DNA of 64,000 bases from Mucilaginibacter aquariorum (GTDB taxonomy: Bacteria; Bacteroidota; Bacteroidia; Sphingobacteriales; Sphingobacteriaceae): positions 84,294-148,293 of the forward strand of contig NZ_JANHOH010000011.1 in assembly GCF_024498135.1 (NCBI RefSeq), read 5' to 3'. Every line of letters starts with the position of its first letter. Position 1 is the stretch's first letter. Under the pieces are notes generated by a model. The model had not been told where the DNA came from. It saw only the letters and a program-made list of their open reading frames with translations, and did no database searches. The position numbers and the translations under genes were made by a program. Positions 41,760 to 50,468 of the stretch are shown here, in pieces.

Positions 41760-41780
41760 ATTTAGTGAAATTAACTAAAT
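41760..41780. promoter_or_regulatory. NrtR-like operator 1
   Basis: ATTTAGT-GAAATTA-ACTAAAT, perfect 7-bp arms, 32 bp upstream of the upper start of the regulator gene. Confidence 0.7.
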
Positions 41781-41802
41781 GACAATTCTTATTTCTACCT
41801 TT

Positions 41803-41823
41803 ATTTTGTGAAATTCACTAAAT
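41803..41823. promoter_or_regulatory. NrtR-like operator 2
   Basis: ATTTTGT-GAAATTC-ACTAAAT, same form as operator 1 and 43 bp from it, in the divergent promoter region. Confidence 0.65.
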
Positions 41824-41968
41824 GGGTTTATGAATTACTGATCACTTAAATACAATGCAGCCAAAAAACGCTTCGGATATATATGATTTGGTAATTATTA
41901 GCTCCGGCGGAGATAGCGGCAACATTATACTAACCGATAAAAGAACGACACTCAAAATTAAAATCAAC

Positions 41969-42340
41969 ATGAAAAAGTTCAAAACAATGTTCCTGATAGT
42001 TTTCAGCCTGTTCGCTGTTGTGTCTGCTCGGGCTCAAACGAAGGATTACTACCCAGGTAAGTGGGACGTAATGGTGTACGGAACACCATACGGCGATGTA
42101 AAACTGACTTTCGCCCTTGAAAGAAAAGACGGTAAGTTGAGTGGAGTAGTACAGGATTCAACCGGCAAGGAAACAGCAAAAATCACCAAGATAGATGAAA
42201 AGGAAAAAGAGGCAATTATCGCCTACACGACCCAGGGCTATGATGTAGAATTGACAATAGACCCGGTTGACGACGATAATGTAAAAGGTAACTTAGCGGG
42301 TTTTACTGCCAAGGGTGTACGCAGAAAAGAAAATAAGTAA
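41969..42340 (+). CDS. small secreted beta-rich protein, 123 aa
   Basis: ATG 41969 gives a signal peptide (MKKFKTMFLIVFSLFAVVSA then RAQ). An earlier in-frame ATG (41855) adds 38 residues that lack sense. The mature part (YPGKWDVMVYGTPYGDVKLT, GKLSGVVQDSTGKETAKITK, VELTIDPVDDDNVKGNLAGF) reads as a lipocalin-like or streptavidin-like small beta-barrel. It is divergent from the NrtR-like gene and may be controlled from the shared operators. Confidence 0.75.
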   Translation: MKKFKTMFLIVFSLFAVVSARAQTKDYYPGKWDVMVYGTPYGDVKLTFALERKDGKLSGVVQDSTGKETAKITKIDEKEKEAIIAYTTQGYDVELTIDPVDDDNVKGNLAGFTAKGVRRKENK

Positions 42341-42400
42341 TATGCTCGCTCGGCGCGATTAAGAAAAATATTTAAGACATGGTCATTCTGCCGGTTGAAT

Positions 42401-42444
42401 TTAACTTAAGTTAAAATTCAACCGGTTCTCAACACCGAATTTTG
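42401..42444 (+). promoter_or_regulatory. regulon-2 palindrome plus -7 box (crp/fnr gene)
   Basis: TTAACTTAAGTTAA (42401-42414), exactly 22 bp, then GAATTTTG (42437-42444). The site is embedded in a larger near-perfect 35-bp palindrome (42391-42425). Confidence 0.85.
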
Positions 42445-42497
42445 TTCCGTTTTACGCACGTTGACGTGTGCTTTTTTGACCAATCAAAGATGATGCG

Positions 42498-43106
42498 ATG
42501 ATAGAAAAAAATGAAATATTAGCCAATCACCTGCGAAACTTCGCAGCGTTAACAGAACAGGATATTGCCGAAAGCCAGGCGTTTTGGAAGCCACGTAAAA
42601 TTGCCAAGGGGGATTTTTTCAACATGCAAAGTATGGTTTGCAATGATCTCGGCTTGGTAGTCAAAGGCATATTCCGTATTTATTACCGGGAACCGAATGG
42701 TGTGGAGGAAAAGAATCTTTTCTTTTTCTCGGAAAACCAGTTCGTCGTTTCCTTCCGGAGCTTTATCTCGCAAAACCCCTGCTGGTATTTTATCGAAGCT
42801 ATGGAAGATTCGGAGGTTATTTTCATTTCTTATCAGGACCTCAACAGCCTGTATGAAAGAAATCCGAATTGGGGGAAGTTCGGCAGGCTGCTGGCAGAAA
42901 CTTTTTTTGCCTACGCCCAGTCACGTACCGAGGAATTTGTATTCTTCTCTCATGAGAAACGGTTCCTTAGGTTATTGGAGGAACATCCTAATATTGTTGA
43001 GCGGATCCCATCCTACCACATCTCTTCTTTTCTTGGTATAACCAATCCGTCACTGAGCAGGATCAGAAAACGATTGAAAAAGAGTAACGCATTACCAACT
43101 CAATAA
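42498..43106 (+). CDS. Crp/Fnr-family transcriptional regulator
   Basis: The 202-aa protein has a cyclic-nucleotide-binding-type jelly roll (GDFFNMQSMVCNDLGLVVKG, IFRIYYREPNGVEEKNLFFF, SFRSFISQNPCWYFIEAMED). A C-terminal helix-turn-helix follows: IPSYHISSFLGITNPSLSRI then RKRLKKS. It lacks the Cys cluster of oxygen-sensing Fnr. A regulon-2 palindrome lies before its own gene, and copies lie before five redox or envelope units, so it is the probable activator. Confidence 0.9.
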   Translation: MIEKNEILANHLRNFAALTEQDIAESQAFWKPRKIAKGDFFNMQSMVCNDLGLVVKGIFRIYYREPNGVEEKNLFFFSENQFVVSFRSFISQNPCWYFIEAMEDSEVIFISYQDLNSLYERNPNWGKFGRLLAETFFAYAQSRTEEFVFFSHEKRFLRLLEEHPNIVERIPSYHISSFLGITNPSLSRIRKRLKKSNALPTQ

Positions 43107-43510
43107 CCTGATAACGCCTCACACCTAATCTTACCGCCAGTTAAGAATACATATAAACGGGAACAGCTCCTAAACTAAGTTTTGTTAGCCGCATAACGTC
43201 ACTCGGGCTATGTAGACAATCCTGCATTGGCAGTTACCTGCCGGTGTAAAATATTTAATTAACTCCTCCTTAAATCTGGTCATAATAGATCATTTATGCA
43301 ATCTCTATTGGTAAGAAACATACTGATGAATACACGGTAAATAAGTGCCTGCAGCTTTCGGCAAGGATACTAAGCTACAGTTCCCACGTGCATTTTGGCT
43401 GCCTTGCCGATTAAGACATTTTGATGACAGCTTATTGCTGCAGGATTAACTTAAGTGAAAAAATCGACCTTCTGATAAGCAGACTTTTGACCCAACAAAA
43501 GTTTAAAAAA
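43107..43510. other. intergenic; promoter of osmC-like gene only
   Basis: Apart from the regulon-2 site at 43446 nothing coding was seen. An in-frame ATG at 43421 would extend the osmC frame but would cover the promoter. Confidence 0.5.
43446..43489 (+). promoter_or_regulatory. regulon-2 palindrome plus -7 box (osmC-like gene)
   Basis: TTAACTTAAGTGAA (43446-43459), exactly 22 bp, then GACTTTTG (43482-43489), 21 bp before the ATG at 43511. Confidence 0.85.
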
Positions 43511-43933
43511 ATGAAAAGAACAGCAAAAGCCTTTTGGGAAGGCGACCTTAAAATAGGTCATGGTATCCTATCTACTCAAAGCCAGGTACTGGATCAAACA
43601 CAATACTCATTTAACACCCGTTTTGCAGAAGGCATCGGCACCAATCCGGAAGAATTACTTGCGGCATCACATGCAGGTTGCTTTACTATGGCTTTAGCAT
43701 ACGCATTATCTCAGCAAAAATTTCAACCCGGCGAGCTTAACACTACGGCTGCGGTTACACTAGATATGGCCACAGGTTCTATCAGCCTGATCGAGCTTGA
43801 GCTTTCTGCAACAGCAATTGAAGGCCTGTCATTTGACGGATTCCAGGAGATCGCCCTACAGGCTAAAACCAATTGCGTAATCTCAAAAGCATTAGCCGGT
43901 GTGCAGATTGAACTTACTGTAAGTTATCGGTAA
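43511..43933 (+). CDS. osmC: OsmC-family peroxiredoxin
   Basis: The 140-aa protein MKRTAKAFWEGDLKIGHGIL, TNPEELLAASHAGCFTMALA (first Cys) and EIALQAKTNCVISKALAGVQ (second Cys) matches the OsmC/Ohr fold, with the two redox Cys in the expected places. It reduces organic or fatty acid hydroperoxides, usually with lipoyl or thiol donors. It is directly followed by trxB, which fits a thiol-dependent peroxide defence unit under regulon-2 control. Confidence 0.9.
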   Translation: MKRTAKAFWEGDLKIGHGILSTQSQVLDQTQYSFNTRFAEGIGTNPEELLAASHAGCFTMALAYALSQQKFQPGELNTTAAVTLDMATGSISLIELELSATAIEGLSFDGFQEIALQAKTNCVISKALAGVQIELTVSYR

Positions 43934-43957
43934 TAGCTTTTTGCAAAACTGGTTATA

Positions 43958-43985
43958 AAGCGGCAGCCGTGAAAGCTGCCGCTTT
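43958..43985. terminator. hairpin between osmC and trxB
   Basis: AAAGCGGCAGC / GCTGCCGCTTT, an 11-bp perfect stem with a CGTGAAA loop. No T tail follows, so it may attenuate or stabilise rather than fully terminate. Confidence 0.6.
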
Positions 43986-44006
43986 AATCAAATCAATTTC
44001 AATATC

Positions 44007-44984
44007 ATGGAAACAGAGCATATTAAATGCCTGATCATCGGATCGGGCCCAGCGGGCTATACCGCTGCTATATACGCCGCAAGGGCTGGCTTAAATCCGG
44101 TAATGTACACCGGCATGAACCCTGGCGGGCAACTTACCCAAACAACCGAAGTAGAGAATTTTCCCGGTTATCCAAACGGGATACTTGGGCCCGACATGAT
44201 GGAAGATTTCCGGGCGCAGGCAATCCGCTTCGGAACGGACATTCGTTTCGGTTACGTAAGCGCCGTGAATTTTGATAATGAGCTCCATCAGGTGACTATA
44301 GATAATAAAACTACGGTGACAGCTGATACCGTCATCATTTCCACAGGAGCCTCCGCAAAGTGGCTTGGTCTGGAATCTGAAGCCAGATACAATGGCTTTG
44401 GTGTGTCGGGCTGCGCTGTTTGCGATGGTTATTTCTTCCGGGGGCAAAACGTAGCTCTTGTTGGCGCAGGTGATACAGCGGCAGAAGAGGCCACTTACCT
44501 GGCCAAGCTGGTGAACAAAGTTTACATGCTGGTGCGTCGGGATGAATTCCGTGCATCAAAAGCAATGATCGACCGCGTACGGAATACGCCGAATATCGAG
44601 ATCCTGTACAATACAGAAGTGCTGGAAGTGTTGGGAGATGGTGTAAATGTAACCGGTTTAAGCCTGCTGAATAACCTCACGCAACGGCCGCTTGAAATAG
44701 TGGTAACCGGCTTATTTGTAGCCATCGGGCATCAACCAAACACAGGCATATTCAGAGGAACGCTTGACATGGACGAGACGGGGTATATCAAAACCATACC
44801 CGGTACAACCCATACTAATATCCCCGGGGTATTCTGCGCAGGTGATGCCCAGGACCATATTTACCGGCAGGCAATCACAGCAGCCGGAACAGGCTGTATG
44901 GCCGCGTTGGATGCAGAGCGATACCTGGCTGCCAGGGAGGCATCAGCAACAGGGATTACAAAAACTGAATCCCTCGTCAATTGA
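44007..44984 (+). CDS. trxB: thioredoxin reductase
   Basis: The 325-aa flavoprotein has FAD-binding LIIGSGPAGYTAAIYAARAG, the redox-active SGCAVCDGYFFRGQ (CAVC) and NADPH-binding LVGAGDTAAEEATYLAKLVN. The C-terminal FAD contact is PGVFCAGDAQDHIYRQAITA. It transfers electrons from NADPH to thioredoxin, feeding the OsmC and peroxiredoxins nearby. It probably shares the osmC promoter across the intergenic hairpin. Confidence 0.96.
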   Translation: METEHIKCLIIGSGPAGYTAAIYAARAGLNPVMYTGMNPGGQLTQTTEVENFPGYPNGILGPDMMEDFRAQAIRFGTDIRFGYVSAVNFDNELHQVTIDNKTTVTADTVIISTGASAKWLGLESEARYNGFGVSGCAVCDGYFFRGQNVALVGAGDTAAEEATYLAKLVNKVYMLVRRDEFRASKAMIDRVRNTPNIEILYNTEVLEVLGDGVNVTGLSLLNNLTQRPLEIVVTGLFVAIGHQPNTGIFRGTLDMDETGYIKTIPGTTHTNIPGVFCAGDAQDHIYRQAITAAGTGCMAALDAERYLAAREASATGITKTESLVN

Positions 44985-45065
44985 GGTCCGCCATTATTTC
45001 AATTAACCAGGTGCAAAGGCTTATTCCTTATGGAATAAGCTTTCGCATTTATAAAAAAAACATCT

Positions 45066-46651
45066 ATGGAAACTTTAGAAAACTCACTTACAGAGTATGG
45101 TTTCAGGCGGATAATTATTACGGTTACCGCTGTGATATGTGCCCTGCTTGAACTTATCGATACAACTATAGTTAACGTGGCCCTTAACGACATGCGTGGT
45201 AACCTTGGTGCCACGGTAAATGAAATTGCCTGGGTGATAACCGCGTATTCACTGGCCAATGTGATCATAGTCCCCATGACCAGCTGGCTTTCGCAGCAGT
45301 TTGGCCGTCGGAACTATTTTGCCTCCTCCGTACTTATATTCACCATTTGTTCGTTCCTATGTGGCAACGCCACAAATATCTGGGAGTTGGTGATCTTCCG
45401 CTTTATACAGGGATTGGGCGGCGGTGCATTATTGGTAACCTCCCAAACCATCATTACGGAAAGCTGGCCAAAAGAAAAAAGGGCCATCGCGCAAGGTATA
45501 TATACATTGGGCATCATTATCGGCCCCACTATCGGCCCTACCCTCGGTGGTTACCTTGTTGATAATTTTTCATGGAGGCTGATTTTCTATATCAATATTC
45601 CGGTGGGTATTTTGGCAGCTATATTGGCGCTGCAATACGTACGCAGCCCAGTGTTTGAACAGAAACGCCCGCGAACCAGGTAGATTGGCTTGGCATATTT
45701 TTGCTTACAGTGGGCGTTTCATCTCTTCAATATGTACTTGAAAAAGGCCAGGAAGACGACTGGTTCAGCAGCAAGCTGATCATCATCCTAAGTATCTCCG
45801 CGGTTTTGGGTATTATTTGTTTTATCTGGCGACAGCTGGAATATAAATACCCCATTGTAGAACTGCGCGTGTTGCAGAATACCAATCTGAGGATCGGCGT
45901 TATCCTCACCTTTATCATAGGGTTCGGTTTGTTTGGAACCACTTTCGTCCTGCCGCTCTATACCCAGTCACTGTTAGGATGGACGGCGTTGCAATCCGGG
46001 TTACTGTTACTGCCGGGGACTATTTTTGTCGCCGTTGTCATCGCGGTAGTAGCCCAGCTGATCCAGCGCGGCATGCGGGAAAAATACCTGATTGTTGCAG
46101 GAATGATCGTATTCTTTATTTACGGTTACTGGTCGTATCACTTGCTTACCTTACAAACCAGCAGCGGAAACCTGTTTTGGGTACTCATTTTGCGCGGGCT
46201 TGGTTTAGGCCTGATGTATGTGCCGGTTACCAATATCTCCTTATCCACCTTAGATGGAAAGCAGATTGCTCAGGGGGCCGCGCTTTCGGGCATGGTGCGG
46301 CAATTGGGCGCATCGTTTGGTGTGGCACTTATTTCTACTTTTGTCTCCCGCCAAACGCAGCAGCACAGGGTTACGCTCATCAGTCATATATCGGCCACTG
46401 ATCCGGCAGTTCAGCAGCGGATAGCCCTGCTCAGCGCAAAGTTCCAGGCACGTGGTTTCGATGCGGCCGGTGCCCGGCAAGCCGCCTATAATTCGCTGGA
46501 GGGTGTTGTTCAAAGCCAGTCAACGTTGCTTTCCTATATGGATGTATTTTTATGGGTAGGCACCTTGTTTTTACTCTGTGTCCCCTTTGTGATCATCTTC
46601 GTCAAACAGTCTAACCGTAAAATTTCATTCGCGGATGCTGGTGCTCACTGA
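45066..46651 (+). pseudogene. DHA2/EmrB-type MFS efflux pump, frameshifted
   Basis: The frame 45066-45683 encodes the first half of a 14-TM drug exporter (IDTTIVNVALNDMRGNLGAT, WVITAYSLANVIIVPMTSWL, motif C-like GPTIGPTLGGYLVDNFSWR). It stops at TAG just after QKRPRTR. One base over, NQVDWLGIFLLTVGVSSLQY carries on into 45701-46651, which is the second half. A single-base change near 45665-45682 therefore splits the gene. It is either a recent pseudogene or a sequencing error. The combined product would have about 528 aa. It follows trxB by 81 bp. Confidence 0.8.
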
Positions 46652-46930
46652 TCTTTGGGTTCTGCACGCGGATCATTCCGCGGCAGAATCGCCTTTAATA
46701 GCAGGCTATTTATCCTGGCAAAAGGCAGTAATTGCCGGCCTGTGGATCTGTATTGTACGCTATTTCAGCGACAACTCCCTAAATAATGGGTTTTTCTTTA
46801 TTTACGGCCGCCTGAAGAAATTGTACAACCTTATCAGCCCGAGGTTCCGGAAGTAAAAATTCCATGCAGGTGGCCGCCAGATCCCGATCATTGAAAACGG
46901 CCCCGAAGCTGTACAGCGTACCCTCATAAA

Positions 46931-46966
46931 AAAGCGCCATTCTATGCCTGATAGATATGGCGCTTT
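46931..46966 (-). terminator. second terminator after DUF6268 gene
   Basis: AAAGCGCCAT and its complement enclose an inner CTAT/ATAG stem. On the minus strand a TTTTTT run follows. Confidence 0.6.
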
Positions 46967-47045
46967 CTTAGTTTTTAAATCAGTTTGTGTTTTTTTGAGT
47001 TCTCTCCGCGATGAGCAGGCTATTTGCAATTTTCATCAACAAAAA

Positions 47046-47068
47046 AGCCAGAGCTGTAGGCCCTGGCT
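47046..47068 (-). terminator. terminator of DUF6268 gene
   Basis: AGCCAGAG / CCCTGGCT stem with a run of T on the minus strand, starting 26 bp after the stop codon at 47094. Confidence 0.7.
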
Positions 47069-47093
47069 ATATTTTCCAAGCTATATATACCTG

Positions 47094-48092
47094 TTAAAAA
47101 GGCAATAGCGATATCCGGAATTCACCGTAGGGAACTGATTTACCGGTCGTTTTAACAAACGCGTCATCGTAACGGCTGCCTTTGGCTATGGTTCTGGCCG
47201 AGGCGATGCTATTGATCCCACCGCTAACACCTATTACAACACATTTGCCCAGCAGGTACTCAAATCCCGGTCCGGTTTTAAACTCAATGGTATTGTGGCT
47301 GAACCGTTTGGGCAAAGTGGGATCACCGGATGTATAAAACGATGCATAAGTGTTGGCAGCCGAGCCTACATAAATCCAGGCCTTAGGGGATAGCGCTTGT
47401 TTCAGCGATGCTCCCTGTGGCAGGCCTATTATCAACTGCAAGCCGCTGCTGTTTAATTTGCGGAAATAATTAATTACAGGCAAAACCGGAACAGGTGCTG
47501 AAGGATCGATCTGTACCAACGCACCTAACGATAAATACTCATCAGCCGTGCGCTTCAACGGAAAAACAACGCTGCCGTTAAAATTGAACCTTCTTACGGC
47601 ACTCAGGTTATCAGATAACCCGGTAAATACGGCAGAATAAATTACAGGTGTATGAAAAATGGCACCCATTCTTGAAAAGTTGAGGGACAGGCCAAGGGTG
47701 CTTTTTGACATATTGCCGGTGTTGACACGCGGGGCAGCCAACTGGTTGTCGGCTTCCCGGATATCAAAGAACTGTTCATTATGATAGATAGTAGCGCCAA
47801 TCACATTACCGTTCCAACTGCTGATGGGTACGGAAAAGGAAGAGCTGATCCGGGCGGTACGCACCTTTCCGCTGGAAAAATCCTTGCCGTTCAATTTTGA
47901 GTCAAAATGCCCCGAACCGAACAGGTCGGCGGTAACCGAAGCCTGCCGGAGCGAAGGATAACGAAGCGCCTGTTCCTGAGATTCGCTGCGAAGGGTATCG
48001 GCAGGGTGCAGACTGGACATGCTGAACATGTTTTGAGCATAGGTACCGGTGCTGCAAAAAAGCATACCGATCACTATAAATTTAATTTTCAT
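47094..48092 (-). CDS. DUF6268-type outer membrane beta-barrel protein
   Basis: The 332-aa protein has a signal peptide (MKIKFIVIGMLFCSTGTYAQ). Alternating-residue beta-strands run through the rest (RISSSFSVPISSWNGNVIGA, STLGLSLNFSRMGAIFHTPV, EYLSLGALVQIDPSAPVPVL), and it ends in the outer membrane aromatic signature EFRISLLPF. It would be a porin-like barrel. It lies 50 bp downstream of the DUF308 gene on the same strand, so it is probably in the same regulon-2 unit. Confidence 0.8.
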   Translation of the reverse strand: MKIKFIVIGMLFCSTGTYAQNMFSMSSLHPADTLRSESQEQALRYPSLRQASVTADLFGSGHFDSKLNGKDFSSGKVRTARISSSFSVPISSWNGNVIGATIYHNEQFFDIREADNQLAAPRVNTGNMSKSTLGLSLNFSRMGAIFHTPVIYSAVFTGLSDNLSAVRRFNFNGSVVFPLKRTADEYLSLGALVQIDPSAPVPVLPVINYFRKLNSSGLQLIIGLPQGASLKQALSPKAWIYVGSAANTYASFYTSGDPTLPKRFSHNTIEFKTGPGFEYLLGKCVVIGVSGGINSIASARTIAKGSRYDDAFVKTTGKSVPYGEFRISLLPF

Positions 48093-48142
48093 AGATTTAG
48101 TAGGATGATAAACAGGATAAGATTACCGCTTGCTTTTAAGCT

Positions 48143-48733
48143 TTAAGCCGCAGCGTTTGCTTCTTTAATGGTTTTACCTAAACGGAAGGCGGCTAACGCG
48201 AAATAGAATGCGCCGAAAGCAGAATAACCTGCCAGGGAAGCCACTCCTTGATTTGGCGTATGTGCAGTAGCGATGATGAACACACCGGCTAATATTGATT
48301 GTGCGCCGCTGATGATCATTGGCCATTGGCCTTCAAAATATTTACGGCGGCGAAGGCCTAATATAAACTGGATAAGCCCGGTAAGGGATGCCCAGACTCC
48401 AAATACCATCAACGCTCCCGGAATGCCGCTTTGCAAGGCAATGATCACTGCAATGGTTGTAAGGATGCTGATGCCGGCGTTAACATATTGAGGAGTTTTA
48501 TTGGCGGTAGGCGGATTGGCATTGATATCAAAAAATGTGGCCACGGCATCCCATGCCGGGTAAATAATAAACAGGATGGTTGCCAGGGTATTGTTTGTTT
48601 TTCCTAAAGTTACTACAAGGGTAATCCACAATACCGAAAATGCTACACGTGTAAAGTATAATTTGCGTAATGATCGGACAGTTTCAGCAGCCTGGGTGGA
48701 AACGCCGAAATTGGATTGATTTAATGATGTCAT
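48143..48733 (-). CDS. DUF308 (HdeD-like) membrane protein
   Basis: The 196-aa protein has about six membrane helices (LYFTRVAFSVLWITLVVTLG, NAGISILTTIAVIIALQSG, GALMVFGVWASLTGLIQFIL, ISGAQSILAGVFIIATA, GYSAFGAFYFALAAFRLG). This plan matches the DUF308/HdeD family linked to acid or stress resistance. A regulon-2 palindrome with an ideal -7 box lies 29 bp upstream of the start. Confidence 0.85.
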   Translation of the reverse strand: MTSLNQSNFGVSTQAAETVRSLRKLYFTRVAFSVLWITLVVTLGKTNNTLATILFIIYPAWDAVATFFDINANPPTANKTPQYVNAGISILTTIAVIIALQSGIPGALMVFGVWASLTGLIQFILGLRRRKYFEGQWPMIISGAQSILAGVFIIATAHTPNQGVASLAGYSAFGAFYFALAAFRLGKTIKEANAAA

Positions 48734-48761
48734 GATATGTTGTTTTTAATGTTTGTGTGAT

Positions 48762-48805
48762 CAAAATTAGCCCCTCAAACGCTGGTGATTTTTAACTTAA
48801 GTTAA
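48762..48805 (-). promoter_or_regulatory. regulon-2 palindrome plus -7 box (DUF308 gene)
   Basis: TTAACTTAAGTTAA (48805-48792 on the minus strand), exactly 22 bp, then TAATTTTG (48769-48762), a perfect TAnnTTTG. Confidence 0.9.
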
Positions 48806-48829
48806 TATTAGCGAAAGAAGACATTAGGA

Positions 48830-49348
48830 TTACTTCTTACTATCTGGCTCAAAGTCAAGGGATACGGAGTTCATGCAGAAACGCTTATGGGTGGGCGGCG
48901 GGCCATCGTCAAAAATATGACCCAGGTGCGATTCACAGCGCCCGCACAGTACTTCGGTGCGGTGCATTCCGTACGAATTATCAACATGATAAAGCACAGC
49001 TGTTTTGCGGCTGGGCTCGTAGAAGCTTGGCCAGCCGCAACTGCTGGCAAATTTGACATCCGACCTGAACAGCAGGTTGCCGCAAACAGCGCAATAATAG
49101 GTTCCACGGGTTGTACTTTTCCAATATTTTCCAGTAAATGGTCGCTCGGTATCTTTCTCACGTGCAACCGCATACAGATCTGCCGGGAGTACTTTTTTCC
49201 ATTCTGCGTTGCTGACGGTTACTTTGCCCGTATCTGTGTTGGAGTACCATGGATTCTGCTCGTGTCCGCGGGCAGATTTTTCATTCTGGGCAAAACTACG
49301 GAAGCTGGTCAGCATCAGCAGGCCGCAATAAATCAGGATCTTTTTCAT
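48830..49348 (-). CDS. msrB: peptide-methionine (R)-S-oxide reductase, exported
   Basis: The 172-aa protein has a signal peptide (MKKILIYCGLLMLTSFRSFA). The MsrB domain shows CAVCGNLLF and CGRCESHLGHIF (zinc Cys pairs), SSCGWPSF, and the catalytic Cys in KRFCMNSVSLDFEP. It repairs methionine-R-sulfoxide in the periplasm. The stop of msrA and the start of msrB overlap by one base, making this the fourth gene of the dsbD-trx-msrA-msrB operon. Confidence 0.94.
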   Translation of the reverse strand: MKKILIYCGLLMLTSFRSFAQNEKSARGHEQNPWYSNTDTGKVTVSNAEWKKVLPADLYAVAREKDTERPFTGKYWKSTTRGTYYCAVCGNLLFRSDVKFASSCGWPSFYEPSRKTAVLYHVDNSYGMHRTEVLCGRCESHLGHIFDDGPPPTHKRFCMNSVSLDFEPDSKK

Positions 49349-49983
49349 TATTTAAGTTTGTCTTTAAAAATGTGTTTGAACTTTTCCAGTTGCGGTTGGA
49401 TTACATAAAGGCAATAGCCCGCCTCCGGGTGATTTTTATAGTATGCCTGGTGGTATCTTTCTGCTTTGTAAAAAACCGTAAAACCTGTTACCTCCGTTAC
49501 TATTGTTCGGGGATAGATCTTTTGTTCAGTCAGTCTCCGGATATAATACATGGCTTTTTCAGACTGTGCCTTGTTATGATAGAAAATAGCCGACCGGTAT
49601 TGGGTACCCACGTCGTTGCCCTGCCGGTTGAGCTGTGTGGGATCGTGAGATAAAAAGAAGACTTCCAGCAACTCATCATAACTGATAACAGCGCTGTCGT
49701 AAACCACGTTACACGCTTCAGCATGACCTGTTGTTCCGGTGCAAACCTGCTCATAGTTCGGATCGACCACGTGGCCACCAGTGTAACCCGAAGTTACTCT
49801 TAGTACTCCTTTCAACTGTGAAAACTTGGCCTCGCCGCACCAGAAACAACCCGATGCAAAGGTTGCGGTATCCATACGGTTTGTTGCTTTACTTACACTA
49901 TACCTTTCCTTTGTAAGTGTACACGCAAAGGCTGAAACACCTAAAGCCAGCAATAAAACGGATAACAAAATTGCTCTTTTCAT
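49348..49983 (-). CDS. msrA: peptide-methionine (S)-S-oxide reductase, exported
   Basis: The 211-aa protein has a signal peptide (LLSVLLLALGVSAFACTLTK). The MsrA motif ATFASGCFWCGEAKF has the catalytic Cys, and SGYTGGHVVDPNYEQV, TGTTGHAEACNVVYDS and DVGTQYRSAIFYHN follow. The stretch LSACT-like before mature residues suggests possible lipidation at Cys21. It repairs methionine-S-sulfoxide in envelope proteins with electrons delivered by DsbD and the thioredoxin encoded upstream. Confidence 0.94.
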   Translation of the reverse strand: MKRAILLSVLLLALGVSAFACTLTKERYSVSKATNRMDTATFASGCFWCGEAKFSQLKGVLRVTSGYTGGHVVDPNYEQVCTGTTGHAEACNVVYDSAVISYDELLEVFFLSHDPTQLNRQGNDVGTQYRSAIFYHNKAQSEKAMYYIRRLTEQKIYPRTIVTEVTGFTVFYKAERYHQAYYKNHPEAGYCLYVIQPQLEKFKHIFKDKLK

Positions 49984-49987
49984 TTGC

Positions 49988-50458
49988 TTATTTATTTAAA
50001 GCCGCTTTACTATCAGTAGCTTCCTGCGCAAATTGCATCAGTCCGTTAGCGTCCACAAAGCCGGTATGATTGGCCAACACCTTACCGTTTTCATCAACGA
50101 TAAGCAATGTAGGCAAGCCCTCCACCTGCCTTGTTTTAGCCAGTTGCACACCGTCTCCCTTTTCTACATCTACGCTGTAATTAATAAAATGCTGATTGAA
50201 GTAGGCGGATGCTTTGGCATCCTTGAAAGTAGTTTTCCGAAGTTGCTTGCAAGGCGCACACCACGTTGCATAAGCGTCTACAAAAACCTGCTTGTGACTT
50301 GCCTTGGCCTTTGCCAATACCTGTTTATAGGATTGCTGACTAAATTTTATTTCCTGCGTTATTTCTTTTTTCTGCGCTGAAACATATGAAGCGTAAAAAC
50401 CTGATAGTATTACTATGCCCAGGGCAATGAGCTGGGATTTGAACAATTGATTTTTCAT
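49988..50458 (-). CDS. exported thioredoxin-like protein
   Basis: The 156-aa protein has a signal peptide (LIALGIVILSGFYASYVSAQ). The thioredoxin domain has VFVDAYATWCAPCKQLRKTT (CAPC active site) and GLPTLLIVDENGKVLANHTG with the cis-proline. It likely carries electrons from DsbD to the MsrA/MsrB pair in the periplasm. It sits 10 bp downstream of dsbD and 4 bp upstream of msrA. Confidence 0.92.
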   Translation of the reverse strand: MKNQLFKSQLIALGIVILSGFYASYVSAQKKEITQEIKFSQQSYKQVLAKAKASHKQVFVDAYATWCAPCKQLRKTTFKDAKASAYFNQHFINYSVDVEKGDGVQLAKTRQVEGLPTLLIVDENGKVLANHTGFVDANGLMQFAQEATDSKAALNK

Positions 50459-50468
50459 ATATGATTGG

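Larger units (their letters stand above)
46652..47093. other. intergenic with small ORF remnant and two hairpins
   Basis: A minus-strand frame (46779-46940) encodes a protein-like 53-mer (MALFYEGTLYSFGAVFNDRD ... MEFLLPEPRADKVVQFLQ). Its ATG lies inside a terminator stem (46931-46966, followed by T6 on the minus strand), so it is more likely a relic than a gene. Confidence 0.3.
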
